This document shows, in pieces, positions 34,614-43,430 of a stretch of DNA of 63,415 nt (positions are counted from its first letter, which is position 1; every line of letters begins with the position of its first letter). The notes beneath the pieces were generated by a model. That model was not told the DNA's origin and ran no database searches. It was given only the letters and a program-made list of their open reading frames with translations. Position numbers and translations under genes: made by a program. This stretch comes from Hyphomicrobium_A sp036559705. GTDB lineage: Bacteria; Pseudomonadota; Alphaproteobacteria; Rhizobiales; Hyphomicrobiaceae. The stretch is from contig DATBSP010000044.1 in assembly GCA_036559705.1 (NCBI GenBank), forward strand, positions 1-63,415, read 5' to 3'.

Positions 34614-34749
34614 CTGGACCTCCTGTGGCACACGCGCGGAGCCCCGGCCGGCGGCGGATTTCAGGCCTTTGCGCTTTAAGCAAGAGCAGCTAAAACGCGC
34701 CGGACCCTCCCACGCCCATCCACGGCCTGCAACTCATAAGGTACCGACC

Positions 34750-36039
34750 ATGACCGCCATTATCGACATCATCGGCCGCGAAATTCTCGACAGCCGCGGC
34801 AACCCGACGGTCGAGGTCGACGTGGTGCTGGAGGATGGCGCCATGGGCCGCGCGGCGGTTCCGTCGGGCGCCTCTACCGGTGCGCATGAGGCGGTCGAGC
34901 TGCGCGATGGCGATAAGGGGCGCTACCTCGGCAAGGGCGTCGAGAAGGCCGTCGATGCGGTCAACACCGAGATCTTCGACGCGCTTGCCGGCATGGATGC
35001 CGAGGCCCAGCGCGGCGTCGACGCGGCGATGATCCAGCTCGACGGCACGCGCAACAAATCCCGCCTCGGCGCCAACGCCATCCTCGGCGTGTCGCTGGCG
35101 ACGGCCAAGGCGGCGGCGGAGACGAGCGGCCTGCCGCTCTATCGCTATCTCGGCGGCGCCGCCGCGCACGTGCTTCCCGTACCGATGATGAACATCGTCA
35201 ATGGCGGCGCGCACGCCGACAACCCGATCGACATCCAGGAATTTATGATCATGCCGGTGTCGGCCAATTCCTTCGCCGACGCGGTGCGCATGGGTGCGGA
35301 GATCTTCCACACCTTGAAAAAGTCTTTGAACGACGCGGCGCTGTCGACCAGCGTCGGCGACGAGGGCGGCTTTGCGCCCAACCTCAAGTCGGCCGACGAG
35401 GCGCTCGGCTACATCATGAAAGCCATCGAGACCGCGGGCTACAAGCCGGGCGACGATGTCATGCTGGCCCTCGACTGCGCGGCGACCGAGTACTTCAAGA
35501 ACGGCAAGTACACGCTCGAAGGCGAGGGCAAGTCGCTCGATGCCGCCGGCATGGTCAAGTACCTGGAAAGCCTCGTGTCGCGTTTTCCGATCATCTCTAT
35601 CGAGGACGGCATGTCGGAGGACGACTGGGAGGGCTGGAAGGCGCTTACCGAAGCGATCGGCGCCCGCTGCCAACTCGTCGGCGACGATCTCTTCGTCACC
35701 AATACCGAGCGCCTAGAGCAGGGCCTGAAGCGCGGTATCGCCAACTCGATCCTCGTCAAAGTCAACCAGATCGGCTCCCTTTCGGAGACACTCGACGCCG
35801 TGTCGATGGCGCAGCGTGCCGCCTATACCGCCGTCATCTCGCATCGTTCGGGCGAGACCGAGGACGCGACGATTGCCGATCTTGCGGTCGCCACCAACGC
35901 CGGCCAAATCAAGACCGGCTCGCTGTGCCGCTCCGACCGCCTCGCCAAGTACAATCAGCTGATCCGCATCGAGGGCGAACTGGGCGATGTGGCACGCTAC
36001 GCCGGAAAGAGCGTCATCCGCGGCTATGCCGGCGCTTGA
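34750..36039 (+). CDS. eno: Enolase
   Basis: Enolase interconverts 2-phosphoglycerate and phosphoenolpyruvate. The 429-residue protein has the N-terminal DIIGREILDSRGNPTVEVDV and GASTGAHEAVELRDGD. SVGDEGGFAPN carries the catalytic Glu, LALDCAATEY and SIEDGMSEDDW the Mg ligands, and KVNQIGSLSETL the base Lys. ATG at 34750 begins the canonical N-terminus, though the frame is open from 34600. It heads the route into the ftsB-pdh genes downstream. Confidence 0.97.
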   Translation: MTAIIDIIGREILDSRGNPTVEVDVVLEDGAMGRAAVPSGASTGAHEAVELRDGDKGRYLGKGVEKAVDAVNTEIFDALAGMDAEAQRGVDAAMIQLDGTRNKSRLGANAILGVSLATAKAAAETSGLPLYRYLGGAAAHVLPVPMMNIVNGGAHADNPIDIQEFMIMPVSANSFADAVRMGAEIFHTLKKSLNDAALSTSVGDEGGFAPNLKSADEALGYIMKAIETAGYKPGDDVMLALDCAATEYFKNGKYTLEGEGKSLDAAGMVKYLESLVSRFPIISIEDGMSEDDWEGWKALTEAIGARCQLVGDDLFVTNTERLEQGLKRGIANSILVKVNQIGSLSETLDAVSMAQRAAYTAVISHRSGETEDATIADLAVATNAGQIKTGSLCRSDRLAKYNQLIRIEGELGDVARYAGKSVIRGYAGA

Positions 36040-36132
36040 GGCAGTGGAAAATCGTGGCAACGCGCGTGGGCGGCACACGGCTTTACCTCGAATTAAGAAG
36101 CCGGTGTCATAAAGATCGGGTCCACCAGTTTT

Positions 36133-36468
36133 GTGCAGCGTAACCAAGTGCTGCGTCAGCCAAAAAATCATGATCGACGCTCGAGGCCAAGGCAGGCGAC
36201 GGTTTTGCTTCTCTGCTTGGGTTTGACGGCCTACTTCGTCCATCATGCCATCAATGGCAGGCACGGCTTCGAGGTGCGATCCAAGCTGATCGAACGGTCA
36301 GCCCTGTTGGAGTTTGAGATCAAAAGCCTCGAAGCCGTGCGCGCCAAACTTGAGCGCGATGTTGCTCTCCTTTCGCCCACCAAGCCCGATCCGGACCTCG
36401 TCGAGGAAATCGCTCGCGAGGTGCTGGGCTTCGTGCGTCCGCAAGAACAAGTGCTGACGCGCCCCTGA
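36133..36468 (+). CDS. ftsB: Septum formation initiator (FtsB/DivIC family)
   Basis: A 111-residue bitopic membrane protein: a basic N-terminus, one membrane segment (about 22-39) and a periplasmic coiled coil (about 50-80, LIERSALLEFEIKSLEAVRAKLERDV). It ends PDLVEEIAREVLGFVRPQE, the usual FtsB end. It links divisome proteins FtsL and FtsQ in bacteria studied. Its position between eno and pdhA is conserved across alphaproteobacteria. Confidence 0.88.
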   Translation: MQRNQVLRQPKNHDRRSRPRQATVLLLCLGLTAYFVHHAINGRHGFEVRSKLIERSALLEFEIKSLEAVRAKLERDVALLSPTKPDPDLVEEIAREVLGFVRPQEQVLTRP

Positions 36469-36593
36469 TGCGGCCTTTAGGCGGGTTATGCTCCTCGCCC
36501 TTGTCACACGCCGCGCATTCTGGCCATCGCCGACTTGCTCTTGTAGGCTCCGACTCGTGGCAGCAACCCGTGTCGCGGCGGCCGGATATCTCG

Positions 36594-37643
36594 ATGGCTT
36601 CAGGAAAATCCTCGCGTGCTCCGTCTTCCCCGCCATCAGGCGGCAAGGGAGCGACCACCAACGGGCACAACAAGCCGGCGCGCGAACGGTTCACGCGCGA
36701 GGAGCAGCTCGCCGCATACCGCAAAATGCTGCTTATCCGTCGCTTCGAGGAGAAGGCCGGTCAACTGTACGGCATGGGCCACATCGGCGGCTTTTGCCAT
36801 CTCTACATCGGCCAGGAAGCCGTCGTCGTCGGCATGCAGATGGCACTTGAGCCGGGCGACCAGGTGATTACCGCCTATCGTGATCACGGACATACGCTTG
36901 CGGTCGGCATGGACGCAAAAAGCGTCATGGCCGAGCTGACAGGACGCCGCAACGGCTGCTCGAAGGGTAAGGGCGGCTCCATGCATATGTTCGAACCCGC
37001 CAAAGGCTTCTACGGCGGGCATGGCATCGTTGGCGCCTGCGTGCCGCTCGGAGCCGGCCTCGCCTTTGCCAACAAGTATCGCGGCAATCATCGCGTCTGC
37101 CTCACCTACTTCGGCGACGGCGCCGCCAACCAGGGCCAGGTTTACGAGGCCTTCAACATGGCCGGGCTGTGGAACCTGCCGGTCGTGTTCATCGTCGAGA
37201 ACAACAAGTACGCTATGGGCACCTCGATCGAGCGCTCATCGTCGACAACCAATCTTTCGCAACGCGGCCTGTCGTTCGCCATTCCGGGTGAGCAAGTCGA
37301 CGGCATGGACGTGGAGGAGGTACGCGCGGCGGGTGCGCGGGCGATCGCGCATGCACGCGCCGGCAAAGGCCCCGTCATTATCGAGATGATGACGTACAGG
37401 TATCGCGGTCATTCGATGTCGGACCCGGCCAAATACCGCACGCGCGAGGAGGTGCAGCACATGCGCGACACGCAAGACCCGATCGAGCAGGTGCGCGCCC
37501 GGCTGGTGACCGCGGAAGTCGGCGAGGACGAGCTGAAAGCGATCGACCGGGCGGTGCGCGATGAAGTCAACGCGGCGGCTGAGTTTGCCCTAGCCGATCC
37601 CGAGCCCGACCCCTCGCAGCTCACCACCGACGTGCTTGTCTAA
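36594..37643 (+). CDS. pdhA: Pyruvate dehydrogenase E1 component, alpha subunit
   Basis: E1 alpha binds thiamine diphosphate and, with E1 beta, decarboxylates pyruvate. The 349-residue protein shows QLYGMGHIGGFCHLYIGQEA, the ThDP motif GDGAANQGQVYEAFNMAGLW ending in VFIVENN, and YRYRGHSMSDPAKYRTREEV near the active-site tunnel. The N-terminal 30 residues are Ser/Gly/Pro-rich and variable. ATG at 36594 is preferred to the longer frame. pdhB follows after 18 bases. Confidence 0.96.
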   Translation: MASGKSSRAPSSPPSGGKGATTNGHNKPARERFTREEQLAAYRKMLLIRRFEEKAGQLYGMGHIGGFCHLYIGQEAVVVGMQMALEPGDQVITAYRDHGHTLAVGMDAKSVMAELTGRRNGCSKGKGGSMHMFEPAKGFYGGHGIVGACVPLGAGLAFANKYRGNHRVCLTYFGDGAANQGQVYEAFNMAGLWNLPVVFIVENNKYAMGTSIERSSSTTNLSQRGLSFAIPGEQVDGMDVEEVRAAGARAIAHARAGKGPVIIEMMTYRYRGHSMSDPAKYRTREEVQHMRDTQDPIEQVRARLVTAEVGEDELKAIDRAVRDEVNAAAEFALADPEPDPSQLTTDVLV

Positions 37644-37661
37644 CAGCGAAGGGCGAGATAG

Positions 37662-39044
37662 ATGCCGACCGAGGTTCTGATGCCGGCGCTGTCGCCCACC
37701 ATGGAGGAGGGCACGCTGACCAAGTGGCTGATCAACGAAGGGGCCACCGTCAAAGCCGGCGACGTAATTGCCGAGATCGAGACCGACAAGGCGACGATGG
37801 AGGTCGAGGCGGTCGATGAAGGCAAGCTAACCAAGATCCTCGTTCCTGCCGGCACCGAGAACGTGAAAGTCAACACACCGATCGCGCTCATCCAGGGCGA
37901 GGACGAAGCCGAGCCTGCCGCACCGCGTACCGAACGAAAAAGAGAGGCACCGAAGGCGGAGTTCAAAGAGCCGGAAACCCCGCCTACAGAACAGGCCAAG
38001 GACGAGCCTTGGCGAAGTTATGAGCCGCCCTCGCTCGAGCCCGAGATCGCCCCAGGCACTGCGACCGTCAAGCAGTCGATGCGAGAAGCGCTGCGCGATG
38101 CCATGGCCGAGGAGATGCGCCGCGACCCCGACGTGTTCCTCATTGGCGAGGAGGTGGCGCAGTACCAGGGAGCCTACAAGGTCAGCCAGGGCCTGCTCGA
38201 TGAGTTCGGCGACAAGCGCGTCATCGACACGCCCATCACCGAGCAGGGCTTTGCCGCCATCGGCGTCGGCGCGGCCTTCGCCGGCCTCAAGCCGATCGTC
38301 GAGTTCATGACCTGGAATTTCGCCATGCAGGCGATCGATCAGATCGTCAACTCGGCAGGCAAGACGCACTACATGTCGGGTGGTCTCGTCACGGTGCCCG
38401 TCGTCTTTCGTGGGCCGAACGGGGCCGCCGCGCGCGTCGCCGCGCAGCACAGCCAGTGCTACTCGGCCTGGTACGCGCATGTGCCCGGCCTGAAAGTCAT
38501 CGCCCCCTCGACGCCGGCTGATGCCAAGGGCTTGCTCAAGTCGTCGATCCGCGATCCCAACCCCATAGTCTTCCTCGAGAACGAATTGCTGTACGGCCAC
38601 TCGGACGTGGTGCCGAGCGGCGATGACTTTCTCATCCCCATCGGCAAGGCTCGCATCGCCCGCACTGGGCGCGACGCGACCATCGTGTCATTCGCGCGCG
38701 GCATGGTCTATGCGCTGGAAGCGGCCGAGCAGCTAGCTAAAGACGGCATCGACGCCGAGGTCATCGATCTGCGCACCCTCCGCCCGCTCGACATGGAGAC
38801 GGTGCTCACTTCCGTGCGCAAGACCAATCGCCTTGTCACGGTCGAGGAAGCCTGGCCCGTGTGCTCGATCGGCTCGGAGGTCTGCGCCCAAGTCACCATG
38901 CGCGCCTTCGATGATCTCGACGCGCCGCCGGTCAAGGTCTCCGGCGCAGATGTGCCAATGCCGTACGCGGCGAACCTCGAAAAGCTCGCACTGCCGTCGA
39001 CCGACCGCGTCGTCGCCGCGGTGAAGTCGGTGCTGTACCTCTAG
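37662..39044 (+). CDS. pdhB: Pyruvate dehydrogenase E1 beta subunit with N-terminal lipoyl domain
   Basis: A 460-residue E1 beta. Residues 1-78 are a biotinyl-lipoyl domain (MPALSPTMEEGTLTKWL) with the lipoyl lysine Lys43 in ETDKATME. A charged, Pro/Glu-rich linker (about 85-130) leads to the E1 beta core (TVKQSMREALRDAMAEEM, FIGEEV-like and EFMTWNFAMQAIDQI segments). Lipoyl-E1 beta fusions are known in alphaproteobacteria. Here the domain matters more than usual because the E2 gene of this operon has none. Confidence 0.96.
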   Translation: MPTEVLMPALSPTMEEGTLTKWLINEGATVKAGDVIAEIETDKATMEVEAVDEGKLTKILVPAGTENVKVNTPIALIQGEDEAEPAAPRTERKREAPKAEFKEPETPPTEQAKDEPWRSYEPPSLEPEIAPGTATVKQSMREALRDAMAEEMRRDPDVFLIGEEVAQYQGAYKVSQGLLDEFGDKRVIDTPITEQGFAAIGVGAAFAGLKPIVEFMTWNFAMQAIDQIVNSAGKTHYMSGGLVTVPVVFRGPNGAAARVAAQHSQCYSAWYAHVPGLKVIAPSTPADAKGLLKSSIRDPNPIVFLENELLYGHSDVVPSGDDFLIPIGKARIARTGRDATIVSFARGMVYALEAAEQLAKDGIDAEVIDLRTLRPLDMETVLTSVRKTNRLVTVEEAWPVCSIGSEVCAQVTMRAFDDLDAPPVKVSGADVPMPYAANLEKLALPSTDRVVAAVKSVLYL

Positions 39045-39064
39045 CTTCGCAAGGAGCCGGCTCT

Positions 39065-39382
39065 ATGGATAAAGATCTGCCCGTTGAGCTCGATCCGCCG
39101 GACGGCATCGACGATGCGGCGGAGGCCGTCGAGTTAATGCGCGCCTGGATCGGCGATGGCGCCCTGCTCGTCGCGCTCAACGCCTCGGCCTTCGGGGACC
39201 ACGTCGCCGACTGGGGCCGGCTGCTGGCCGAGATCGGTCATCACATCGCACGGGCCGCCGCGCTCAACGGCTATATGTGCGAAGCGGACGCACAGGCAAT
39301 GCTGCGCGATGCTTTCGTTGCCGGTTTCGAGCACGTATCGCCGGGCGCTACGGGACGCGTCAAGGGCCGCCAGGAGCACTGA
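39065..39382 (+). CDS. DUF5076 protein inside the pyruvate dehydrogenase operon
   Basis: A 105-residue acidic protein that I match to DUF5076, a family I recall in pdh operons of Hyphomicrobiales. It has AVELMRAWIGDGALLVALNASAFGD, WGRLLAEIGHHIARAAALNG and a C-terminal MLRDAFVAGFEHV. It resembles neither a lipoyl domain nor an E3-binding domain. It lies 20 bases after pdhB and eight bases before pdhC, so translational coupling with the complex is likely. Its role is unknown. Confidence 0.75.
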   Translation: MDKDLPVELDPPDGIDDAAEAVELMRAWIGDGALLVALNASAFGDHVADWGRLLAEIGHHIARAAALNGYMCEADAQAMLRDAFVAGFEHVSPGATGRVKGRQEH

Positions 39383-39390
39383 GGAACGCC

Positions 39391-40344
39391 ATGGGCACGC
39401 CAGCGCAAGCTCGGGTTCTCGCCTCGCCACTGGCACGGCGCCTCGCACGCCAAGCCGGATTGACGCTCGATGAGCTGGCCGGATCCGGCCCGCACGGACG
39501 TATCATCAAGCGCGACATAGAGTCGGCGCTCAAATCCGGAGCGCCGAAGGCGGCAGAGCGGAGCGCAACGCATCGCGAGGTAACCACCAGCCCACGTCAG
39601 GCAGCCGGAAACTCCGACGACAAGATTCTCGCGCTTTATGACAAGGGCAGCTACGAGCTCGTCCCGCACGACAAGATGCGGCGCGTCATCGCCGAACGCC
39701 TGACGCTCGCCAAGCAGACGATCCCGCACTACTACCTGTCGATTGACTGCCGCATTGATGACCTGCTGCACGCCCGTGAGCGCATGAATGCAGCTGCGCC
39801 ATCGGAAGGCCCGCGCGCCTACAAGCTGTCGGTCAACGACTTCATCATCAAGGCTATGGCGCTGGCGCTGCAGGAGGTGCCAGCGGCCAACGCGACGTGG
39901 ACCGACGCTGGCATGCTTCGTCACAAATATTCGGACGTTGGCGTCGCCGTTGCCATCGAGGGCGGCCTGTTCACGCCCGTAGTGCGTCACGCCGAACTGA
40001 AGTCTCTATCAGAAATCTCCAACGAGATGCGCGATCTCGCCGAGCGTGCCCGCAAGCGCCGCCTGGCGCCGCACGAGTACCAGGGGGGCACCACCTCCAT
40101 TTCAAACCTCGGCATGTACGGCATCAAAAACTTTGACGCTGTGATCAATCCGCCCCACGCCACCATCCTCGCCGTGGGCGCCGCTGAACGCCGCCCAATC
40201 GTATCCGGGGAGGCTCTGGAAGCCGCAACTGTGATGAATGTGACGCTTTCCTGTGATCACCGGGTGGTGGATGGGGCCACAGGAGCGGCTCTGCTCGGGG
40301 CTTTCCGGGCCTTCATGGAAGACCCGGTGCGCATGCTCGTTTAG
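39391..40344 (+). CDS. pdhC: Dihydrolipoamide acetyltransferase (E2) lacking a lipoyl domain
   Basis: E2 transfers acetyl groups to coenzyme A and forms the core of the complex. The 317-residue protein begins almost directly with the peripheral subunit-binding domain (LASPLARRLARQAGLTLDEL to RIIKRDIE, about 10-48). After a short linker comes the catalytic domain with the CoA-binding region and the catalytic His290 and Asp294 in SCDHRVVDG. Ordinary E2 proteins of this group are roughly 420-450 residues with a lipoyl domain first; none is encoded here or in frame upstream. GAGG precedes ATG 39391. Confidence 0.93.
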   Translation: MGTPAQARVLASPLARRLARQAGLTLDELAGSGPHGRIIKRDIESALKSGAPKAAERSATHREVTTSPRQAAGNSDDKILALYDKGSYELVPHDKMRRVIAERLTLAKQTIPHYYLSIDCRIDDLLHARERMNAAAPSEGPRAYKLSVNDFIIKAMALALQEVPAANATWTDAGMLRHKYSDVGVAVAIEGGLFTPVVRHAELKSLSEISNEMRDLAERARKRRLAPHEYQGGTTSISNLGMYGIKNFDAVINPPHATILAVGAAERRPIVSGEALEAATVMNVTLSCDHRVVDGATGAALLGAFRAFMEDPVRMLV

Positions 40345-40580
40345 CGGTGTCCCTTCGGCCAACGAGCGAATCAGTGGGTGGCGCTACGGACCCGGGCGGG
40401 GCCAAAACCTGTGGCCGGCAGGGCACGCCAAAGCAACTTTCCCCAAGTAAGCGCCTCTCAAAAGGGCCCTGAGAGCGTAAGAATAGGGCACTTGCTTGCT
40501 GCTGGCCCGGGGCAAGACTAGAAGCGGAACACAGCGTGGGCGTAACTGGTGACCGACTCTAGCCCTTGGAGTGAATCCCA

Positions 40581-41093
40581 ATGACGGCGCGCTCAAACGC
40601 AATTTACGCCACAGCCATAGCCTGCTTGCTGGCAGGTTGTGCGCAGGACGGCAGCCTGTCGACCGGCCTCAACACCGGCTCGGTGAATCCGCAGGCAGCC
40701 ACGACGCAGGCCTCGAAATCACAAGAAGCCCTGTGTCTCACACTCGCTTCGCAGATCGAAGCGCTGAACACCGAAGGTACTTCTGACAAGGTGTCGAAGG
40801 CCGCGGCGAAGAAATACAAGCTCAAGGCCACCGACCTGACGAAGGCCGACGAGCTCAACAAGGCCAACACCGAGTTCCAGACCAAATGCTCGAGCTACCC
40901 GCCGCGCGTTGCGGCTGCGGCTCCGGCCACGCCGGTGACGACTATCGCCACGCCGGAGAAGACAGCTGCGGCGAAAGCCAAGCCGACGGTTCCGCCGCAG
41001 AAGCCAGTGGCCGCCGCCATGGCGCCTCAAGAGACGACGACGCAGGCGTCGACGACGCCGGTTGCCGACAACGCGCCCGTGAAATCGCCCTAA
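40581..41093 (+). CDS. Putative lipoprotein, member A of a related pair
   Basis: A 170-residue protein with a lipoprotein signal (IACLLAGC, cysteine near residue 21). It has a helical central part framed by two cysteines (ALCLTLASQIEALNTEG ... EFQTKC) and a long Pro/Ala/Thr-rich tail that is probably disordered. The central part aligns loosely with the next gene: Cys, then I/L-x2-L spacing, EG, a Lys/Ala-rich stretch and a final Cys. It lies 236 bases after pdhC, so it may have its own promoter. Function unknown. Confidence 0.75.
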   Translation: MTARSNAIYATAIACLLAGCAQDGSLSTGLNTGSVNPQAATTQASKSQEALCLTLASQIEALNTEGTSDKVSKAAAKKYKLKATDLTKADELNKANTEFQTKCSSYPPRVAAAAPATPVTTIATPEKTAAAKAKPTVPPQKPVAAAMAPQETTTQASTTPVADNAPVKSP

Positions 41094-41248
41094 AGAGGGG
41101 ACTTGTGCTCAACTTTCAGGCGCCTGCCGTGTCGTCAAGACGCGGCGGCGCCTGAACGATTTCTGCGCAGACCGGTGAGAAGGGTTGCACGCTTGGTGTG
41201 CGTGTGGTGAAAAACGCCCTGGCTTCCAAATAGCAAGCGGAGGACACG

Positions 41249-41551
41249 GTGTCAGGCAACGTTCGGCGCGCGCGTGCTTTCGGCGGGGCAATCGCGGGCA
41301 CCCTTGCGGTGCTGCTCGCTGGATGTGCAGGCAACACCAACGCCAACGGCGATCCGGGCGCACAGAGCTTGAGCGGTGGCGAGACGTGCCAGTCGATACG
41401 CTCCGATCTCAATCGCCTCGACCGGGAGGGCGTGCCCTCGCTGGTCGAACAGCAGAACTCCGGCAAGAAGCTCGGGGCGCCGCAAAAGGCCAAGGCCGAT
41501 CTGTACAACCAATTGCTCGACAAATACCTCGGTGCCCGCTGCCACGTATAG
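41249..41551 (+). CDS. Putative lipoprotein, member B of a related pair
   Basis: A 100-residue protein with GTG start and lipoprotein signal (VLLAGC, cysteine near residue 26). The mature part, GGETCQSIRSDLNRLDREG through KADLYNQLLDKYLGARC, matches the core of the upstream lipoprotein in cysteine placement and helix pattern but lacks the long tail. A strong hairpin follows before lpdA. It is probably an outer-membrane lipoprotein of unknown role. Confidence 0.75.
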   Translation: MSGNVRRARAFGGAIAGTLAVLLAGCAGNTNANGDPGAQSLSGGETCQSIRSDLNRLDREGVPSLVEQQNSGKKLGAPQKAKADLYNQLLDKYLGARCHV

Positions 41552-41578
41552 GCAAGCGCGCCGAACCTGAACGCTAGT

Positions 41579-41617
41579 AAGGGCCTCGGCGTCATACGAC
41601 CCCGGGGCCTTGTCCTT
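41579..41617 (+). terminator. Probable terminator or attenuator before lpdA
   Basis: AAGG-(G)-CCTCGG (579-589 of the 41-kb block) pairs with CCGGGGCCTT (602-611) with one bulged G, forming a stem of about ten pairs over a 12-base loop. GTCCTT follows, a weak T-tract. It lies after the second lipoprotein gene and 21 bases before the lpdA start. Confidence 0.5.
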
Positions 41618-41631
41618 GCTACAGGGGAGCG

Positions 41632-43119
41632 ATGCGCGTGAGCGCTGCCGACTACGATCTTATTGTCATCGGCGCCGGCCCCGGCGGCTACGTTGCGGCC
41701 ATCAGGGCGGCCCAGCTCGGGCTGCGAACTGCCGTCATCGAGCAGGCGCATCTCGGCGGCATCTGCCTCAACTGGGGCTGCATTCCGACAAAGGCGCTGC
41801 TGCGTTCTGCCGAGATCTTCCACGAGGTGGGCGGGGCGGCAGGGTTCGGCGTCGTGACGCAAGGGCCGCCGACCCTCGACCTCAAGACCATGGTGGCGCG
41901 ATCGCGTACCGTGGCGCGCGAGCTCACCAACGGGGTCGGCTTCCTCCTCAAGAAGAACGGCGTCGACGTCATTTGGGGCACGGCCAAGCTGCGTGGCCGC
42001 GGCGAGATCGACGTCGCAACGCCGAAGCCCGCAAGCGACCGCCCCGACCCCGAGCCGCCTAAAGATGCCCGCGGCGCCGGCCGCTACGCAGCCTCGCACA
42101 TCGTCATCGCCACCGGCGCGCGTCCGCGGGTTCTGCCTGGCATGGAGCCCGACGGGAAACGCATCTGGACCTACTTCGAGGCCATGCTGCCGCCGGTCCT
42201 GCCGCGTTCGCTGCTCATCGCCGGCTCGGGGGCCATCGGCATAGAGTTTGCCTCGTTCTATCGAACTCTGGGCGTCGAGGTGACGGTCGTCGAGCTGCTG
42301 CCCGAGATTCTTCCTGCAGAGGACGCCGAGATCGCGGCGCTGGCGCGCAAGGCGTTCGAGAAGGAAGGCATCCGTATCATCACCAGCGCCAAGGTGGTCG
42401 AAGTAAAGCCCGGCAAAGACGGCATTGCTGCCACCATAGAGCTCGCGGGCGGGAAGCGTGAAAACCTCGCGGCCGAGCGGCTGATCTCCGCCGTCGGCGT
42501 CGTCGGCAATGTCGACGGCCTCGGCCTCGAGGCGCTGGGGATCAAACTGGAAAGCGGCCTCATCGTCACCGACGGCCTCGGCCGCACCAACGTCGCCGGC
42601 CTCTATGCCATCGGCGACGTCGCCGGCCCCCCCATGCTCGCGCACAAGGCCGAGCATGAAGGGGTGATCTGCGTCGAAGCCATCAAGGGGCTGGAAGTTC
42701 ACGGGCTCGACAAGCTGCGGGTCCCTGGCTGCACATACTCCCGCCCACAAGTTGCTTCCGTCGGGCTTACTGAGGCACGCGCCAAGGCCGCGGGGCGTGA
42801 GCTGCGCATCGGCCGCTTTCCCTTTCGCGCCAATGGCAAGGCGCTGGCCCTTGGCGAGCGCGAGGGTCTGGTCAAGACCATCTTCGATGCCAAGACCGGG
42901 GAGCTCATCGGTGCCCACATGGTCGGCGCCGAGGTCACCGAGCTGATCCAGGGCTTCGTCATCGCCATGCAGCTCGAGGCGACCGAGGAGGATCTGATGC
43001 GCACCGTCTTCCCACATCCGACACTTTCGGAGATGATGGGCGAAAGTGCATTGGCGGCATACGGGCGGGCGCTGCATATTCCGCCAGCGGGGCCTCCGGC
43101 GGCCAAGCCGTCCGGCTGA
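41632..43119 (+). CDS. lpdA: Dihydrolipoyl dehydrogenase (E3)
   Basis: E3 reoxidises dihydrolipoyl groups using FAD and NAD. The 495-residue protein has the FAD motif GAGPGGYVAAIRAAQLG, the redox disulfide GGICLNWGCIPTK (Cys45, Cys50), the NAD motif IAGSGAIGIEFASF and the C-terminal catalytic His in VFPHPTLSEMM. It has no N-terminal lipoyl domain. GGGGAG precedes the ATG. A Pro/Asp-rich insertion (KPASDRPDPEPPKDARG) lies near residue 130. It belongs to the pdh operon and is followed by two small membrane proteins and lipA. Confidence 0.95.
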   Translation: MRVSAADYDLIVIGAGPGGYVAAIRAAQLGLRTAVIEQAHLGGICLNWGCIPTKALLRSAEIFHEVGGAAGFGVVTQGPPTLDLKTMVARSRTVARELTNGVGFLLKKNGVDVIWGTAKLRGRGEIDVATPKPASDRPDPEPPKDARGAGRYAASHIVIATGARPRVLPGMEPDGKRIWTYFEAMLPPVLPRSLLIAGSGAIGIEFASFYRTLGVEVTVVELLPEILPAEDAEIAALARKAFEKEGIRIITSAKVVEVKPGKDGIAATIELAGGKRENLAAERLISAVGVVGNVDGLGLEALGIKLESGLIVTDGLGRTNVAGLYAIGDVAGPPMLAHKAEHEGVICVEAIKGLEVHGLDKLRVPGCTYSRPQVASVGLTEARAKAAGRELRIGRFPFRANGKALALGEREGLVKTIFDAKTGELIGAHMVGAEVTELIQGFVIAMQLEATEEDLMRTVFPHPTLSEMMGESALAAYGRALHIPPAGPPAAKPSG

Positions 43120-43138
43120 AGGCGAACGGGAGGGACGC

Positions 43139-43396
43139 ATGGACATCGACACGCGTGCGCTGTTCATCTTCGCATTCATCGGCATCGTTGCCGGCTTCAT
43201 CGCCTCGCTGTTGCTGGGCGGCGGCGGCGGCCTACTGCGCTACCTCCTGACTGGGATTATTGGCGCCTTCGTCGGCGGCTACCTGTTCGACGTGCTAAAG
43301 ATTGATCTCGGCTTCCGCAGCAAGATCGTGTCGGAGATCGTCACCGCCTCCGTCGGCGCCGTCATTGTCGTGCTGCTGGCCCGCTTCATCGCCTGA
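43139..43396 (+). CDS. GlsB/YeaQ/YmgE-like membrane protein, copy 1
   Basis: An 85-residue protein with three hydrophobic stretches and the Gly-rich LLLGGGGGLLRYLLTGIIGAFVGGYLF typical of the GlsB/YeaQ/YmgE (transglycosylase-associated) family. Its role is uncertain; the label transglycosylase-associated is historical. ATG at 43139 follows GGAGGG. Its neighbour at 43431 is a paralogue. Both lie between lpdA and lipA. Confidence 0.8.
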   Translation: MDIDTRALFIFAFIGIVAGFIASLLLGGGGGLLRYLLTGIIGAFVGGYLFDVLKIDLGFRSKIVSEIVTASVGAVIVVLLARFIA

Positions 43397-43430
43397 AGGC
43401 GTACAACAAGGAACGAGGGAAGACGGTGCC

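Noticed and set aside
34244..34749. preQ1 riboswitch upstream of queC
   Set aside because: The ten-base gap to the GFA gene leaves no room, and no preQ1-like stem and A-rich tail was seen upstream of the GFA gene.
41116..43200. 694-codon minus-strand frame over lpdA
   Set aside because: lpdA on the plus strand has full enzyme motifs; this frame is its antisense shadow.
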